DNA of 61,627 nucleotides from assembly GCA_964514105.1 (NCBI GenBank), contig CAZEPJ010000019.1:1-61627 (forward strand), read 5' to 3'. Shown here in pieces: positions 51,909-60,798 of the stretch. Source of the DNA: CAZEPJ01 sp964514105. GTDB lineage: Bacteria > Desulfobacterota > Desulfocorpusculales > Desulfocorpusculum. The position numbers and the translations under genes are program-made. The notes under the pieces are model-generated. The model did no database searches, had not been told where the DNA came from, and worked only from the letters and a program-made list of their open reading frames with translations. Every line of letters starts with the position of its first letter. Position 1 is the first letter of the stretch.

Positions 51909-53266
51909 GGCGCCGCCTCCTTTCCCACCCGGAGGCTCATGTAGATGTTGTAGAGTCCTATGCAGGCCCCCCCCACGATGAGCAGGCCCACCGACGCACG
52001 CACCACCATCCAGAGGTGGATCTGTGGCAGGACGCGGTACACGGTCTCGCCGTTGAGCCACCCGTGCCCCTGGACCAGCCCTGCGATGGTCAGCACCGTG
52101 AAGAACCCCGTGATGCCCACCAGGACCAGCCAGTACTGGACGTCGGCCAGGCGCCGGCTGTACAGGGGCCTTCCCGTGATCCGGGGAATGATGAAGTAGA
52201 TCCCGCCCAGGGCCGTGAGACCGGCGAAGCCCAGCACGCCCATGTGGGCGTGCGCGATGACCCAGTTGGTGAAGTGGGTGAGGCGCTGCACGTACGGCAG
52301 CGCCTGGAGGGGCCCCTGCAGGCAGGTCATGAGGTACCAGACAGTCCCGGCGAAGACGAACTTGCCTCCCAGGTCCGAGTGGATGGCCCCCACCCGCCCG
52401 CGCATGGTGAGCCAGAGGTTGACCAGCACGGTCATGACGGGGATGAGCATGCCCACGCTCCCCGTAATGGCGATGACTTTGAGCCAGGTGGGAGCCGGGG
52501 CCTGGAGCAGGTGGTGGGTGCCGATGTGGGAATACATCATGAGGATGGACCAGAAGCCGATGAGGGAAAGGGTGTGGCTGTAAAGGGGGGCGCGGGAGAC
52601 GATGGGCACGATGTAGTACGCCAGGGCCACGGACAGGGGGGTGAAGAAGAAGCCCAGGATGTTGTGCCCGTAGAACCACGCCAGGATGGCGTCGGGGATG
52701 CCGGTGATGGAGCCCGTGTCCGGGTTCCAGACGGCGTTCCCGAAGAAATAGCTGAAGAACGTGAAGATCACGGCCCCCAGCACGTACCAGACCGAGACGT
52801 AGAGCAGGTTCTCCTGGCGTCCTCGCACCGTCTGCATCAGGTTGTAGAAGACCAAAGCGAGGACCAGCAGGACCCCCAGGTCGATGGGCCAGATGAGTTC
52901 GGCGTACTCCCGGTTCTGGGTGCGGCCCATGGACAGGGTCACGACCCCGGCGGCCAGGGCCAGGTTCCACAGCCAGACGCACAGCCGACCCACCGCCTCG
53001 CTGTGCAGCGGCGCCCGCACCAGGGTGGGCACCAGGTAATGGGCCCCGCCGATCAGGGCCGAGCCCACGAATCCGAACATCACCAGGTTGGTATGCACCT
53101 GGCGGATCCGGCCGAAGACGAGCCAGGATAGGTTCCCCAAGAGGTCGGGCGCCACCAGCTCGATGGCCCCCGTGAACCCGGCCACGGTGCCCACGACCAT
53201 CCAGAAGGCGGAGGAGAGGAAGAAAGCCTTCACGCTGGCGTGGGTTTCTTGCTTCGACGTAGGCAA
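51905..53266 (-). CDS. ccoN: cbb3-type cytochrome c oxidase subunit I
   Basis: A 453-residue heme-copper oxidase core with about twelve membrane helices. Heme and copper ligands are visible: RQVHTNLVMFGFVGSALIGG, GHNILGFFF, the histidine pair in MMYSHIGTHHLLQAP, and HFTNWVIAHAHMGVLGFAGL. It reduces oxygen to water and pumps protons at the inner membrane. No ATG is available near the conserved start; TTG 53,266 follows GAGAGAGG at 8 bases. It lies 86 bases after actA. Confidence 0.95.
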   Translation of the reverse strand: MPTSKQETHASVKAFFLSSAFWMVVGTVAGFTGAIELVAPDLLGNLSWLVFGRIRQVHTNLVMFGFVGSALIGGAHYLVPTLVRAPLHSEAVGRLCVWLWNLALAAGVVTLSMGRTQNREYAELIWPIDLGVLLVLALVFYNLMQTVRGRQENLLYVSVWYVLGAVIFTFFSYFFGNAVWNPDTGSITGIPDAILAWFYGHNILGFFFTPLSVALAYYIVPIVSRAPLYSHTLSLIGFWSILMMYSHIGTHHLLQAPAPTWLKVIAITGSVGMLIPVMTVLVNLWLTMRGRVGAIHSDLGGKFVFAGTVWYLMTCLQGPLQALPYVQRLTHFTNWVIAHAHMGVLGFAGLTALGGIYFIIPRITGRPLYSRRLADVQYWLVLVGITGFFTVLTIAGLVQGHGWLNGETVYRVLPQIHLWMVVRASVGLLIVGGACIGLYNIYMSLRVGKEAAP

Positions 53267-53317
53267 CGCCAAAACCTCTCTCGGAGTAATCGCCCAAAGT
53301 GAGCTAGAATGCCTGGA

Positions 53318-53350
53318 GTGCCTGGAAGTTGGGGACACACCCGCAGGCAC
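53318..53350. repeat. Short inverted repeat between actA and ccoN
   Basis: GTGCCTG and CAGGCAC (7-bp perfect arms) flank a 19-base loop containing GGAAGTTGGGGACACAC. The stretch is located 2 bases past the actA stop codon. It looks like an extragenic palindrome (REP-like) or an mRNA-processing hairpin; no second copy was found in the window. Confidence 0.4.
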
Positions 53351-53352
53351 CT

Positions 53353-53886
53353 CTAATTATGACACGCCAGCCAGCAGTCCACCTGGGCGCCGAGGCGCTG
53401 GTGGCAGCCGATGCAAAAGCCCATCTTGAACTCGACGGGGATGAGGCGGTCGAGCTTCTTCACCTCCCCGTGGCACACGGCGCAGTCGATCCCCCGAAGG
53501 ACATGGGGCTCATGGTTGAACTTGACGTGATCCGGCAGGTAGTAGATCCGGACCCAGGGCACGGGCGTTTGTGTCTCCAGGTGCCAGCGTTCCTGAACGA
53601 TCTGGGGGTGAAGGGGGATGATGTGCTCGTGGCAGTGGAAGCATTTGGACACCTCGGGGATGCCGGCATTGTGCGAACGCTCCACGTAGGGGTGGCAGTA
53701 ACGGCAGGAGATCTCCTTGACCCCGGCGTGGACGCGATGGCTGAAGTAGATGGGCTGCCGGGGCCCGATGCCCGCGTGGGGATGCACGTAGAAAAAGTAG
53801 AGCATGGCCACGAGCAGCAGCCCCGCAAGCCACAGCAGGACATAGGCGCCCGACCTGCCGGTCCTTTCCCTCTCCTCCTCAGCCAT
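53353..53886 (-). CDS. actA: ActA-like multiheme cytochrome c
   Basis: A 177-residue membrane-anchored cytochrome. One membrane helix (VLLWLAGLLLVAMLYFFYVH) leads to four canonical heme sites, CRYCH (61), CFHCH (82), CAVCH (135) and CIGCH (158), and a terminal C-x3-C-H (CWLACH, 171-176). The ActA subunit of Alternative Complex III is a pentaheme of about this size, so the fifth motif probably corresponds to its last heme but with one extra residue. It starts within the ActF stop region (8-base overlap). Confidence 0.87.
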   Translation of the reverse strand: MAEEERERTGRSGAYVLLWLAGLLLVAMLYFFYVHPHAGIGPRQPIYFSHRVHAGVKEISCRYCHPYVERSHNAGIPEVSKCFHCHEHIIPLHPQIVQERWHLETQTPVPWVRIYYLPDHVKFNHEPHVLRGIDCAVCHGEVKKLDRLIPVEFKMGFCIGCHQRLGAQVDCWLACHN

Positions 53887-55132
53887 CTTCCCCCGCTCGA
53901 CCCCTCGCCCCGATCACCTTGCCTCCGTCTCCCGCCGCCTCCATGGTGAACTCGCGAAAGAACGGATCCGAAATCGGCATCAGCGGGAAGCGCTCCAGGA
54001 ACCCAAGGACGCTCAGGCCCACCAATCCCAGAAACCCTGCGGTGACAGCCACCTCCAGGAGCCCCAGGGGGATCCCCTCTCCTCTCCAGGTGGAGGGGAC
54101 CACCAGGAGAAACCGCTCCAGCCACATGCCGGCCAGGACCACACCGGCCAGGACCACCATGGGTCCCCTCTTCATCTTGATCTTCCGGCTCAGGAGCACT
54201 ACGAAGGGCACCGCGAAGGCGCACCCGAGAACGGTCCATGCCAGGGGCTCCCACGGGGTCCCCCGGATGCGCAGGATCACGTACCGGGTCTCCTCGGGGA
54301 GGTTCCCGTACCAGATGACCAGGAACTGGGAGTAGAAGAAATCCCCGGTGGCCAGACAGAAGGCGAAAAGGAGCTTGCCCAGGTCGTGAAAAAGCTTGGG
54401 CCCCGCCACCCCAGGGCCATCGGCCCTTCCCAAGACCACCCAGGACAGGACCACCAGGCCGGCCAGCCCCGTGTAGAAGCTGCCCACGAAATAGTAGGCC
54501 CCGAAGAGCGTGCTCAGCCAGTGGGGGTCCAGGGACATGATGAGGTCGAAGGCCAGCAGGCTCATGACCAGGGCGTAGACGATCCCCAGGATGGGCGAAA
54601 GGACGACCTGCGCGCGCCATCCCTTGCTGACGCGGGCTTGATCCCCCGCGGCCAGGGCCAGGTCGCTGCGCACGGAGAAATGGACCAGGGAGAGCGAGAG
54701 GCCCGTCAGGACGAGGAGTCCAAACCCGTCCCTGGCGAAGAGAAATCCCGCCTCCAGCCACATCTCCTTGCCGTGGACGGGTTCATGAATCCAGGAGAAC
54801 AACGCCTCGCGCCCCAAATAGAGGACCCAGAACAGGACGAACGCCAGGGGCAGAAAGGCCCCCAAGGCCTCGGCCAGCCGCTTGACGGGCCTCCCCCAGC
54901 GGGCATTGGTCATGTTCAGGACCGCCACGAAGACCACGGCGCCGCAGCACAGTCCCGTCCAGAAGACCCAATTGACGAGGTAGGCCTGCCACGCCCTCTG
55001 GGCCTCCCCTGTGGCCAGGGAGACCGCGAAGGCCACCAGGCCAGAGACGCTCAGGGCCCCTGAGAAGCGATGCCACCGTCTGCCCGTCTCCAGGGGGGCG
55101 ATGCGCTCCGGGCTGCGGCCGGGGTCAACCAT
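53879..55132 (-). CDS. actF: ActF, quinol-binding membrane subunit
   Basis: A 417-residue protein with about ten membrane helices of the NrfD type (QAYLVNWVFWTGLCCGAVVF, FVLFWVLYLGREALFSWIHE, LLVLTGLSLSLVHFSVRSDL). HWLSTLFGAYYFVGSFYTGL and PLLFHDLGKLLFAF-like segments are shared by ActF proteins. In Alternative Complex III this subunit sits in the membrane beside ActC. ATG 55,132 (MVDPGRSPERIAPLETG) overlaps ActD by eight bases. Confidence 0.9.
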   Translation of the reverse strand: MVDPGRSPERIAPLETGRRWHRFSGALSVSGLVAFAVSLATGEAQRAWQAYLVNWVFWTGLCCGAVVFVAVLNMTNARWGRPVKRLAEALGAFLPLAFVLFWVLYLGREALFSWIHEPVHGKEMWLEAGFLFARDGFGLLVLTGLSLSLVHFSVRSDLALAAGDQARVSKGWRAQVVLSPILGIVYALVMSLLAFDLIMSLDPHWLSTLFGAYYFVGSFYTGLAGLVVLSWVVLGRADGPGVAGPKLFHDLGKLLFAFCLATGDFFYSQFLVIWYGNLPEETRYVILRIRGTPWEPLAWTVLGCAFAVPFVVLLSRKIKMKRGPMVVLAGVVLAGMWLERFLLVVPSTWRGEGIPLGLLEVAVTAGFLGLVGLSVLGFLERFPLMPISDPFFREFTMEAAGDGGKVIGARGRAGEDG

Positions 55133-55643
55133 GGATCTCGCGGACCTCCTCGGCGCCGGCCTCCCGCAGGAGCCTGGAGACCTCTGCCCAGCCGGACCGG
55201 GGACATCCCACCAGGATCCCGAAGCGGTCGTGGCTGAATCGTGGATCGTACCCATCGGGCAATCGAAGCCTCGGCATGCGGTTGTTGAGCAGCATCCCCA
55301 CGAGGGTCGAGAGGAACCCCAGGAGGATGGTCATCTCAAATCCCACCACCACGAAGGGCACCCACGGGAGCAGCGGCTTCCCGCCGGTGATGAAGTTCCA
55401 CTGGGCGATGGTGAAAACCCCCAGCCCGATCCCCCCCGTGAAGCCGGCCAGGCCTCCCAACAGGGTGAAGTAGCGGACCGGACTGGTCCTGGCCCCCAGG
55501 GCCTCCTGGATCTCGTGTGAGGGCGTGGGAGAGAAGACGGTATGGACCTTGATCCCCGCGCCCTTGAGGGCCTCCAGGGCCCGCAGGAGGTCATCCAGGT
55601 ACGCGAAAACGGCCAGGATTCCGGGATCCGTTCTCATGGCCAT
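55125..55643 (-). CDS. actD: ActD, membrane subunit of Alternative Complex III
   Basis: A 172-residue DUF3341 protein. A soluble N-terminal part (LAVFAYLDDLLRALEALKGA, VHTVFSPTPSHEIQEALG) is followed by two membrane helices (FTLLGGLAGFTGGIGLGVFT and WVPFVVVGFEMTILLGFLST) and a basic loop. PRFSHDRFGILVGCPRSGWA is a family segment. It stabilises the complex. It follows ActC by 129 bases, a longer gap than elsewhere in the operon. Confidence 0.92.
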   Translation of the reverse strand: MAMRTDPGILAVFAYLDDLLRALEALKGAGIKVHTVFSPTPSHEIQEALGARTSPVRYFTLLGGLAGFTGGIGLGVFTIAQWNFITGGKPLLPWVPFVVVGFEMTILLGFLSTLVGMLLNNRMPRLRLPDGYDPRFSHDRFGILVGCPRSGWAEVSRLLREAGAEEVREIHG

Positions 55644-55772
55644 CGGATCACTCCCCCTCTGCCCGTCCTGCCCTTTTCCACTGCCTCATCGCCATGGCCG
55701 TGGTTCGGCGATCGGCGGGGTCATCCTCTCGTCCCCGCGTCCCCGTGTCTCCTCGTCCTGCCTTTCCCCGTG

Positions 55773-57089
55773 TCATGCCCTCCTCCGGCTCGGCACCTCC
55801 AGCGCCTCTTTGATCTCGGTCATGGAGACCGAGGGGACGAACTTGGCGAAGAGCAGAAACAGGAAGAAGAAGAGGCAGAACGAGCCCGCCATGATGCCCA
55901 GCTCCACCCAGGACGGGCTGTAGAGCCCCCACGCGTGGGGGATGTACTCGTGGGCCATGGAGCCCACGATGATGACGAAGCGCTCGTACCACATGCCGAT
56001 ATTCACCAGTACCGCGATGCCGAAGAGCCAGCCCAGATGGGTGCGCACGCCCTTGAAGAAGTACGCCAGGGGCGCCACCGAGTTGCACACCACCATGATC
56101 CAGAACTGGGGCGCGTAGCTCCCCACAGCCCGCCAGATGAAGGTGTCCCGCTCGAACATGTTCCCACTGTACCACGCGATGAAATACTCGACGCCGTACG
56201 CATACCCCACGATGAGACCCGTGAAGATGATGGTCTTGGCGATGCTCTCCAGGGTCTCCAACGTGATGAACGCCTCGAAGTGGAAAACCCGCCGCAGGGG
56301 GATCATGAGCATGATCACCATGGCCAACCCCGAATGGATGGCCCCGGCCACGAAGTACGGAGCGAAGATGGTGCTGTGCCATCCCGGCACGATGGACAGG
56401 GCGAAGTCCCACGACACCACGCTGTGAACGGAGATGACCAGGGGGGTGGCGAAGGCCGCGAAAAACCCGTACGCGGCGCCGTAGTTGCGCCACTGGTGGT
56501 GGCCGCCGTGCCAACCCAGGGCGAAGAAACCGTAGATCCGCCGGCGCCACCCGGTGCTGCTGTCCCGCACGGCGGCCAGATCCGGGACCATGCCCATGTA
56601 CCAGAAGAGGCTGCTGACGGTGAAGTACGTGGAGATGGCCAGGAAGTCGAAGACCAGGGGCGACTGGAAGTTGGGCCAGAGGTTCCGCTGATTGGGATAC
56701 GGCACGATCCAGTAAAAGATCCACACCCGCCCCAGGTGGATGAAGGGGAAGAGGCCCGCGATCATCACGGCGAAGACCGTCATGGCCTCGGCCGCCCGGG
56801 CGATGGCCGTTCGCCATCTCGCCCGGAGGAGAAAGAGGATGGCCGAGATGAGGGTCCCGGAATGGGCGATGCCCACCCAGAAGACGAAGTTGACCAGATA
56901 GAGCCCCCAGTTGACCGGGTGCATGATCCCGGCAACCCCCATGCCGGTGAGGATCTGGTAGCCCCAGCAAGCCGCCCCCAGAATGACCCCCAGGAAGCAC
57001 AAGCCCACCAGGGCATAGTAGGGCTTGCCGGGCGGAGTCAGGTTCCGCAGGACCCGGCCGTTGACTTCCGTGTACGCGAGGCCCTCCAT
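55773..57089 (-). CDS. actC: ActC, NrfD/PsrC-type quinol oxidase subunit
   Basis: A 438-residue integral protein with about ten membrane helices, NrfD/PsrC type. The pattern PYYALVGLCFLGVILGAACW, FVFWVGIAHSGTLISAILFL, PNFQSPLVFDFLAISTYFTV and VVSWDFALSIVPGWHSTIFA is characteristic of ActC. It oxidises quinol and hands electrons to the iron-sulfur clusters of ActB. It starts 4 bases after the actB stop, so the two are coupled. Confidence 0.94.
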   Translation of the reverse strand: MEGLAYTEVNGRVLRNLTPPGKPYYALVGLCFLGVILGAACWGYQILTGMGVAGIMHPVNWGLYLVNFVFWVGIAHSGTLISAILFLLRARWRTAIARAAEAMTVFAVMIAGLFPFIHLGRVWIFYWIVPYPNQRNLWPNFQSPLVFDFLAISTYFTVSSLFWYMGMVPDLAAVRDSSTGWRRRIYGFFALGWHGGHHQWRNYGAAYGFFAAFATPLVISVHSVVSWDFALSIVPGWHSTIFAPYFVAGAIHSGLAMVIMLMIPLRRVFHFEAFITLETLESIAKTIIFTGLIVGYAYGVEYFIAWYSGNMFERDTFIWRAVGSYAPQFWIMVVCNSVAPLAYFFKGVRTHLGWLFGIAVLVNIGMWYERFVIIVGSMAHEYIPHAWGLYSPSWVELGIMAGSFCLFFFLFLLFAKFVPSVSMTEIKEALEVPSRRRA

Positions 57090-57093
57090 GGGG

Positions 57094-60045
57094 TCACGCC
57101 TCGAGGTCTTGCAAGACCCGCTTGAGATAGATCACCGCGGGCTTGGTGTTCAGATGGCCCAGAACTTGGTAGGCCCTGGGTTCCCCGATCAATCGGGACA
57201 CCCGGCTCTCCGGGTCCATGAGGCTCCCGAAGACCAGGGCTTGGGTGGGGCAGGTCTGGACGCAGGCCGGCGTCACTTCACCGTCCCGCACCTTTCTCCC
57301 CTCGTTCCGGGCCGCGTTCCTGGCCTCCTTGATCCGCTGGACGCAGAAGGAGCACTTCTCCATGACCCCCTTTTCCCGCACGGTCACGTCGGGGTTTAGC
57401 TGCAGGTGCAGGGGCTCGGGCCGGGTGAAGGTGAACCAGTTGAAGCGCCGCACCTTGTAGGGACAGTTCTGGGAGCAGAATCGGGTCCCGATGCACCGGT
57501 TGTAGATCTGGTTGTTGAGCCCCTCGGGGCTGTGGTGGGGGGCGAAGACCGGGCAGACCGCCTCGCACGGGGCGTTGTCGCAGTGCTGGCAAAGCATGGG
57601 AACGAAGCGAACCCCAATGCCGCCGGCCTCGACATAGCGCTCGATGCGCAGCCAGGACATCTCCCTTCCCCCCAGCACCCGCTCCTTGCCGACGATGGCA
57701 ACGTTGTTCTCCGCCGCGCAGGCCACGGCGCAAGCGCCGCAGCCCACGCAACGGTCCAGGTCCACCACCATGCCCCATCGGTAGTCCCTGTGGCCGTGGG
57801 GCGGGTAGAAATCCTCCCTGGGGTCGTATCCCTCGGGCAGGGGAAGCCTGAGGTGGGGGGCCCTCCCGGCCCGCCGGGCCTCTTCCAGCTCGGCCAGGGA
57901 GACGGCCTGGGCGATGCCGCGGCCGTGCTGGTACGGGCTGCCGTCGGTGTGGGCCAGGGGAACGTTGCGCCCGAGCGGCTCCGCCACCACGCCCGACACC
58001 GCGGACAGGCAGGCCCCGGCCTCGTCCACGTTGGGAGAGAGGATGGAAGCGGGACGTCCCGGCAGTCCCTCGGCGAATCTCCCCAGCGCCCAATGCCCCT
58101 GGCCCAGGGGAACGGCCAGGGTGTCCGGGGCCATCCCCTCGTACGGATATGCGGGCAGCTCCAGGGTCCCGTAAGCGGACTTGAGGCGAACCAGGTCTCC
58201 CTTCTCCACCCCCAGCCGCCGTGCGTTCTCCGGGTGCATCTCCACCCAGTTGCCCCAGGTGATCTGGGTCACCGGATCGGGCAGCTCCTGCAGCCAGGGC
58301 CGATCGGCACCCCGTCCGTCCAGGAACTGCACCGTGGGATAAGCCACAGCGTGAAGGGCCCCGGCCTCGGCACCGGGTCCCTGAAACAAGAACTCCGAGG
58401 GTTCGGACTGGGACTCGGCCGGCTCCGCCCCGTCGGTCTGCCAGATCCCCCCCCTGCGCAACGCCTCCTGCCAGAAGGCCTCGAAGGGCCCCTCAGGGCC
58501 CAGGGCCGCCCACTTGCGCTGCCACGCCTCTCGGAGAAGGGCGTGGAAGTCCGGCCACGGGAAGCGGTGAGCAAGTCCCATACTCCTTCCCCAGGCCAGG
58601 AGCACCTCCCCCAGGTGCCTGGTGTCGAACATGGGCCCCATGACGGGCTGCATGAGGCCAAGGACGCCCCTGCGAGGGGAATAATCCCCCCAGGATTCCA
58701 AAGGAGTGTGGGCCGGAAGGATGAGATGGGCCTTTCGGCCGGTCTCGTCCATGCTGCTGGAGAGGCTCACCACCAACGGCACCCGCCCCATGGCCTCTTC
58801 GAACTCCCACCCCGGGGGGAGCGAGTACACGGGGTTGGCCTCGTGGACGATGAGAACGTCCACCTCTCGCCGCATCATGCGCTCGGCCAGGGCCTTCATG
58901 TCGCGGGACCTGCTGGCCTGGGAGAGACTGGACAGATGCTTCAGGTCGATGGCCCCCCGGGATCCTGCCACCGCGGTGCACAGGAGGTTGGCCGCCACGG
59001 CCGTCTCCAGGGCGCCGGGGTCGGCACAGGCGAGTCCCCCGGCCAGGGCCAGGGGCCTCCGGGCCCGGGCAAACCGCCTCGCCACTGCCCGGATGGCCTC
59101 CTCGGCCACCCCGGTGCGGTTCACCACCGCCTCCAGCGGCCAGTCCCTGATGGCCAGGGAGATGGCCCTCTTCCGTTCGGCGCTGAGCTCCTGCACCGCC
59201 CCCTCTTCCAGGATGACGCGGAGCATCCCCAGGGCGACGAGGTGTTCCCCCCCGGGCTGGACCGGGATCCAAAGATCCGCATTGGCGGCGGTCTGGGAGA
59301 GGCGGGGACCCACGTACACGCAGAATCCCTTGGGTCCCTCTTGGGGGGATCGGAACTCGGAGAACTGGCGGGCGTACTCAACCGGGGAGAGCCAGGTCCC
59401 CAGGAAATCGGCCCCGAACGAAACGATCAAATCGCACCGATCCAGGCGGTATGCAGGGATGCCGTCCACACGGAAGACCGTGTCGCAGGCCTTGCGCAGC
59501 GGCTCATAGGCCAACGGCTCGTACTGGATGTGCACCCCGGTGCCCAGCTCCTCCAGGAAGATCCGCACCAGCTCATTCTGAGCTCCGGTCATGAGGCCGG
59601 TGAGGAAGACCACCCGTCCCCCACCTCCCTCGGCCCGGACCCTGGCCAGTCGCTCGGCCACGACCCTATCCGCCTCCTGCCACGCCGTGGGGCGATGCCC
59701 GCCGCCTTGGTCAAGGGCCATGGGGCCCCTGGCCCGATCCGGGTTGTACAGTCCCTGAAGCGATGCCTGGCCCCGGGCGCAGAGGCGCCCCTGGTTCACG
59801 GGGTGCTGGGGATTGCCCTCCACCTTGATGACTCGGCCGTCCCGGTTCTTGGCCAGGATGCCGCAGCCGGCCGGACACTCCCGGCAGGTGGTGGCGTACC
59901 AGCTCGCCACGCCCGGCACCACATCCTCGGGCGGGATGATGTACGGGATGAGTTTGCGGGCGGACTCGGAGGAGCACCCGGCAGCCGCAGTGGTGCCGCT
60001 GATCCCGAGGACCTTGAGGAAATCCCGACGACGCAGGTCAGCCAT
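57094..60045 (-). CDS. actB: ActB, iron-sulfur and molybdopterin-type subunit
   Basis: A 983-residue protein. A twin-arginine signal (RRRDFLKVLGISG) precedes a molybdopterin-oxidoreductase-like domain with CRECPAGCG and GRLCARG. No cofactor-binding Ser, Cys or Sec ligand is evident, as in known ActB proteins, which lack molybdenum. The C-terminal fifth holds four cluster motifs: CVGCGACAVAC, CQHCDNAPCEAVCPV, CIGTRFCSQNCP and CSFCVQ...CVQTCP. It anchors on the outer face of the membrane and links ActC with ActA. Confidence 0.94.
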   Translation of the reverse strand: MADLRRRDFLKVLGISGTTAAAGCSSESARKLIPYIIPPEDVVPGVASWYATTCRECPAGCGILAKNRDGRVIKVEGNPQHPVNQGRLCARGQASLQGLYNPDRARGPMALDQGGGHRPTAWQEADRVVAERLARVRAEGGGGRVVFLTGLMTGAQNELVRIFLEELGTGVHIQYEPLAYEPLRKACDTVFRVDGIPAYRLDRCDLIVSFGADFLGTWLSPVEYARQFSEFRSPQEGPKGFCVYVGPRLSQTAANADLWIPVQPGGEHLVALGMLRVILEEGAVQELSAERKRAISLAIRDWPLEAVVNRTGVAEEAIRAVARRFARARRPLALAGGLACADPGALETAVAANLLCTAVAGSRGAIDLKHLSSLSQASRSRDMKALAERMMRREVDVLIVHEANPVYSLPPGWEFEEAMGRVPLVVSLSSSMDETGRKAHLILPAHTPLESWGDYSPRRGVLGLMQPVMGPMFDTRHLGEVLLAWGRSMGLAHRFPWPDFHALLREAWQRKWAALGPEGPFEAFWQEALRRGGIWQTDGAEPAESQSEPSEFLFQGPGAEAGALHAVAYPTVQFLDGRGADRPWLQELPDPVTQITWGNWVEMHPENARRLGVEKGDLVRLKSAYGTLELPAYPYEGMAPDTLAVPLGQGHWALGRFAEGLPGRPASILSPNVDEAGACLSAVSGVVAEPLGRNVPLAHTDGSPYQHGRGIAQAVSLAELEEARRAGRAPHLRLPLPEGYDPREDFYPPHGHRDYRWGMVVDLDRCVGCGACAVACAAENNVAIVGKERVLGGREMSWLRIERYVEAGGIGVRFVPMLCQHCDNAPCEAVCPVFAPHHSPEGLNNQIYNRCIGTRFCSQNCPYKVRRFNWFTFTRPEPLHLQLNPDVTVREKGVMEKCSFCVQRIKEARNAARNEGRKVRDGEVTPACVQTCPTQALVFGSLMDPESRVSRLIGEPRAYQVLGHLNTKPAVIYLKRVLQDLEA

Positions 60046-60075
60046 TGACCAATCCCTGGGGGGCTTTACCGTCAG

Positions 60076-60104
60076 ATTATAGGGGACGATCTTGGGCCTG
60101 CCAA
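60076..60104 (-). promoter_or_regulatory. Near-consensus promoter of the Act-cco operon
   Basis: Minus strand: -35 TTGGCA (60,104-60,099), exactly 17 bases, then -10 TATAAT (60,081-60,076). Transcription would begin near 60,069, giving a leader of about 24 bases before the actB ATG. It is the strongest promoter seen in the window. Confidence 0.85.
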
Positions 60105-60117
60105 GCGGTCTTTGGCG

Positions 60118-60546
60118 TTATGCATGATCGCGAAAAGGGTTCTCTATGAGGACGCCTTCAAGCCGTTGACCATGTGCCAAGTCCTCGGTAAGGATCTTCT
60201 CCGCATGGGCCCTACAGGCCGCCGCCACGATGAGGGCGTCCCAGAAGGAAAGGCGGTGCCGCTCCTCGATTTCGGACGCATGCAGGATCGTTGCCGAATC
60301 GTTGGTCTCGATGGGCCAGAACAGGTAGTTCTCCACGATGCCTCTGGCCCTTGCCAAAGGGAGCGGGTTGGGGATCTTCCGGGTAACATTGACGTAGAAT
60401 TCCTGTAGGACCTGGGTGCTGATCACCCCGGTCCCCTCTTCCCAAACATCCTCCAGCACCCTGGCTGCCGCGACCCGTTTGGGACCGGCGTCCAGGTCGT
60501 GGGCGTAGATCAGAATATTGGAGTCGATGAAAACCCTACCGGGCAT
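60118..60546 (-). CDS. vapC: PIN-domain toxin (VapC-type RNase)
   Basis: A 142-residue PIN-domain protein. VFIDSNILIYAHDLDAGPKR carries the first acidic ligand, and later acidic residues (EIEERHRLSFWDALIVAAAC, LTEDLAHG) complete the usual metal site. Such toxins cleave tRNA or rRNA when freed from their antitoxin. ATG 60,546 overlaps the antitoxin end by 11 bases, the usual arrangement. It lies just upstream of the actB promoter. Confidence 0.88.
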   Translation of the reverse strand: MPGRVFIDSNILIYAHDLDAGPKRVAAARVLEDVWEEGTGVISTQVLQEFYVNVTRKIPNPLPLARARGIVENYLFWPIETNDSATILHASEIEERHRLSFWDALIVAAACRAHAEKILTEDLAHGQRLEGVLIENPFRDHA

Positions 60547-60769
60547 GCAGTTCCTCCCTCGATGCTCGGATCTCGCCGCCCAGGTGGAATCCAGCCCGCA
60601 GATCGGCCAGCGCCTGGGCCTTGGCGCGCTCGTACTGTTCGGCAACCTCGATGGTCCGCTCCAGTTCCTGACTCAACAGACCGCTGATGGACGTATTTCG
60701 CTGGGCAGCGATGATCCTGGCCCGCTTGATGAGCTCCTTGTCCAGACTGATGGTGATGTTCTGTTTCAT
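60536..60769 (-). CDS. vapB: Ribbon-helix-helix antitoxin
   Basis: A 77-residue protein. The N-terminal QNITISLDKELIKRARIIAA is a ribbon-helix-helix DNA-binding motif, and the basic, helical C-terminus (EQYERAKAQALADLRAGFHL) should wrap the toxin. ATG 60,769 has GGGGGAGG upstream. The gene precedes and overlaps the toxin and is controlled by a palindromic operator at 60,799-60,828. Confidence 0.88.
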   Translation of the reverse strand: MKQNITISLDKELIKRARIIAAQRNTSISGLLSQELERTIEVAEQYERAKAQALADLRAGFHLGGEIRASREELHAR

Positions 60770-60798
60770 CGCGCCTCCCCCACCCGTCAGTGCACGCA

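Noticed and set aside
57406..60048. A plus-strand open frame of 880 codons
   Set aside because: Antisense to actB, which has a full set of cluster motifs and a strong promoter.
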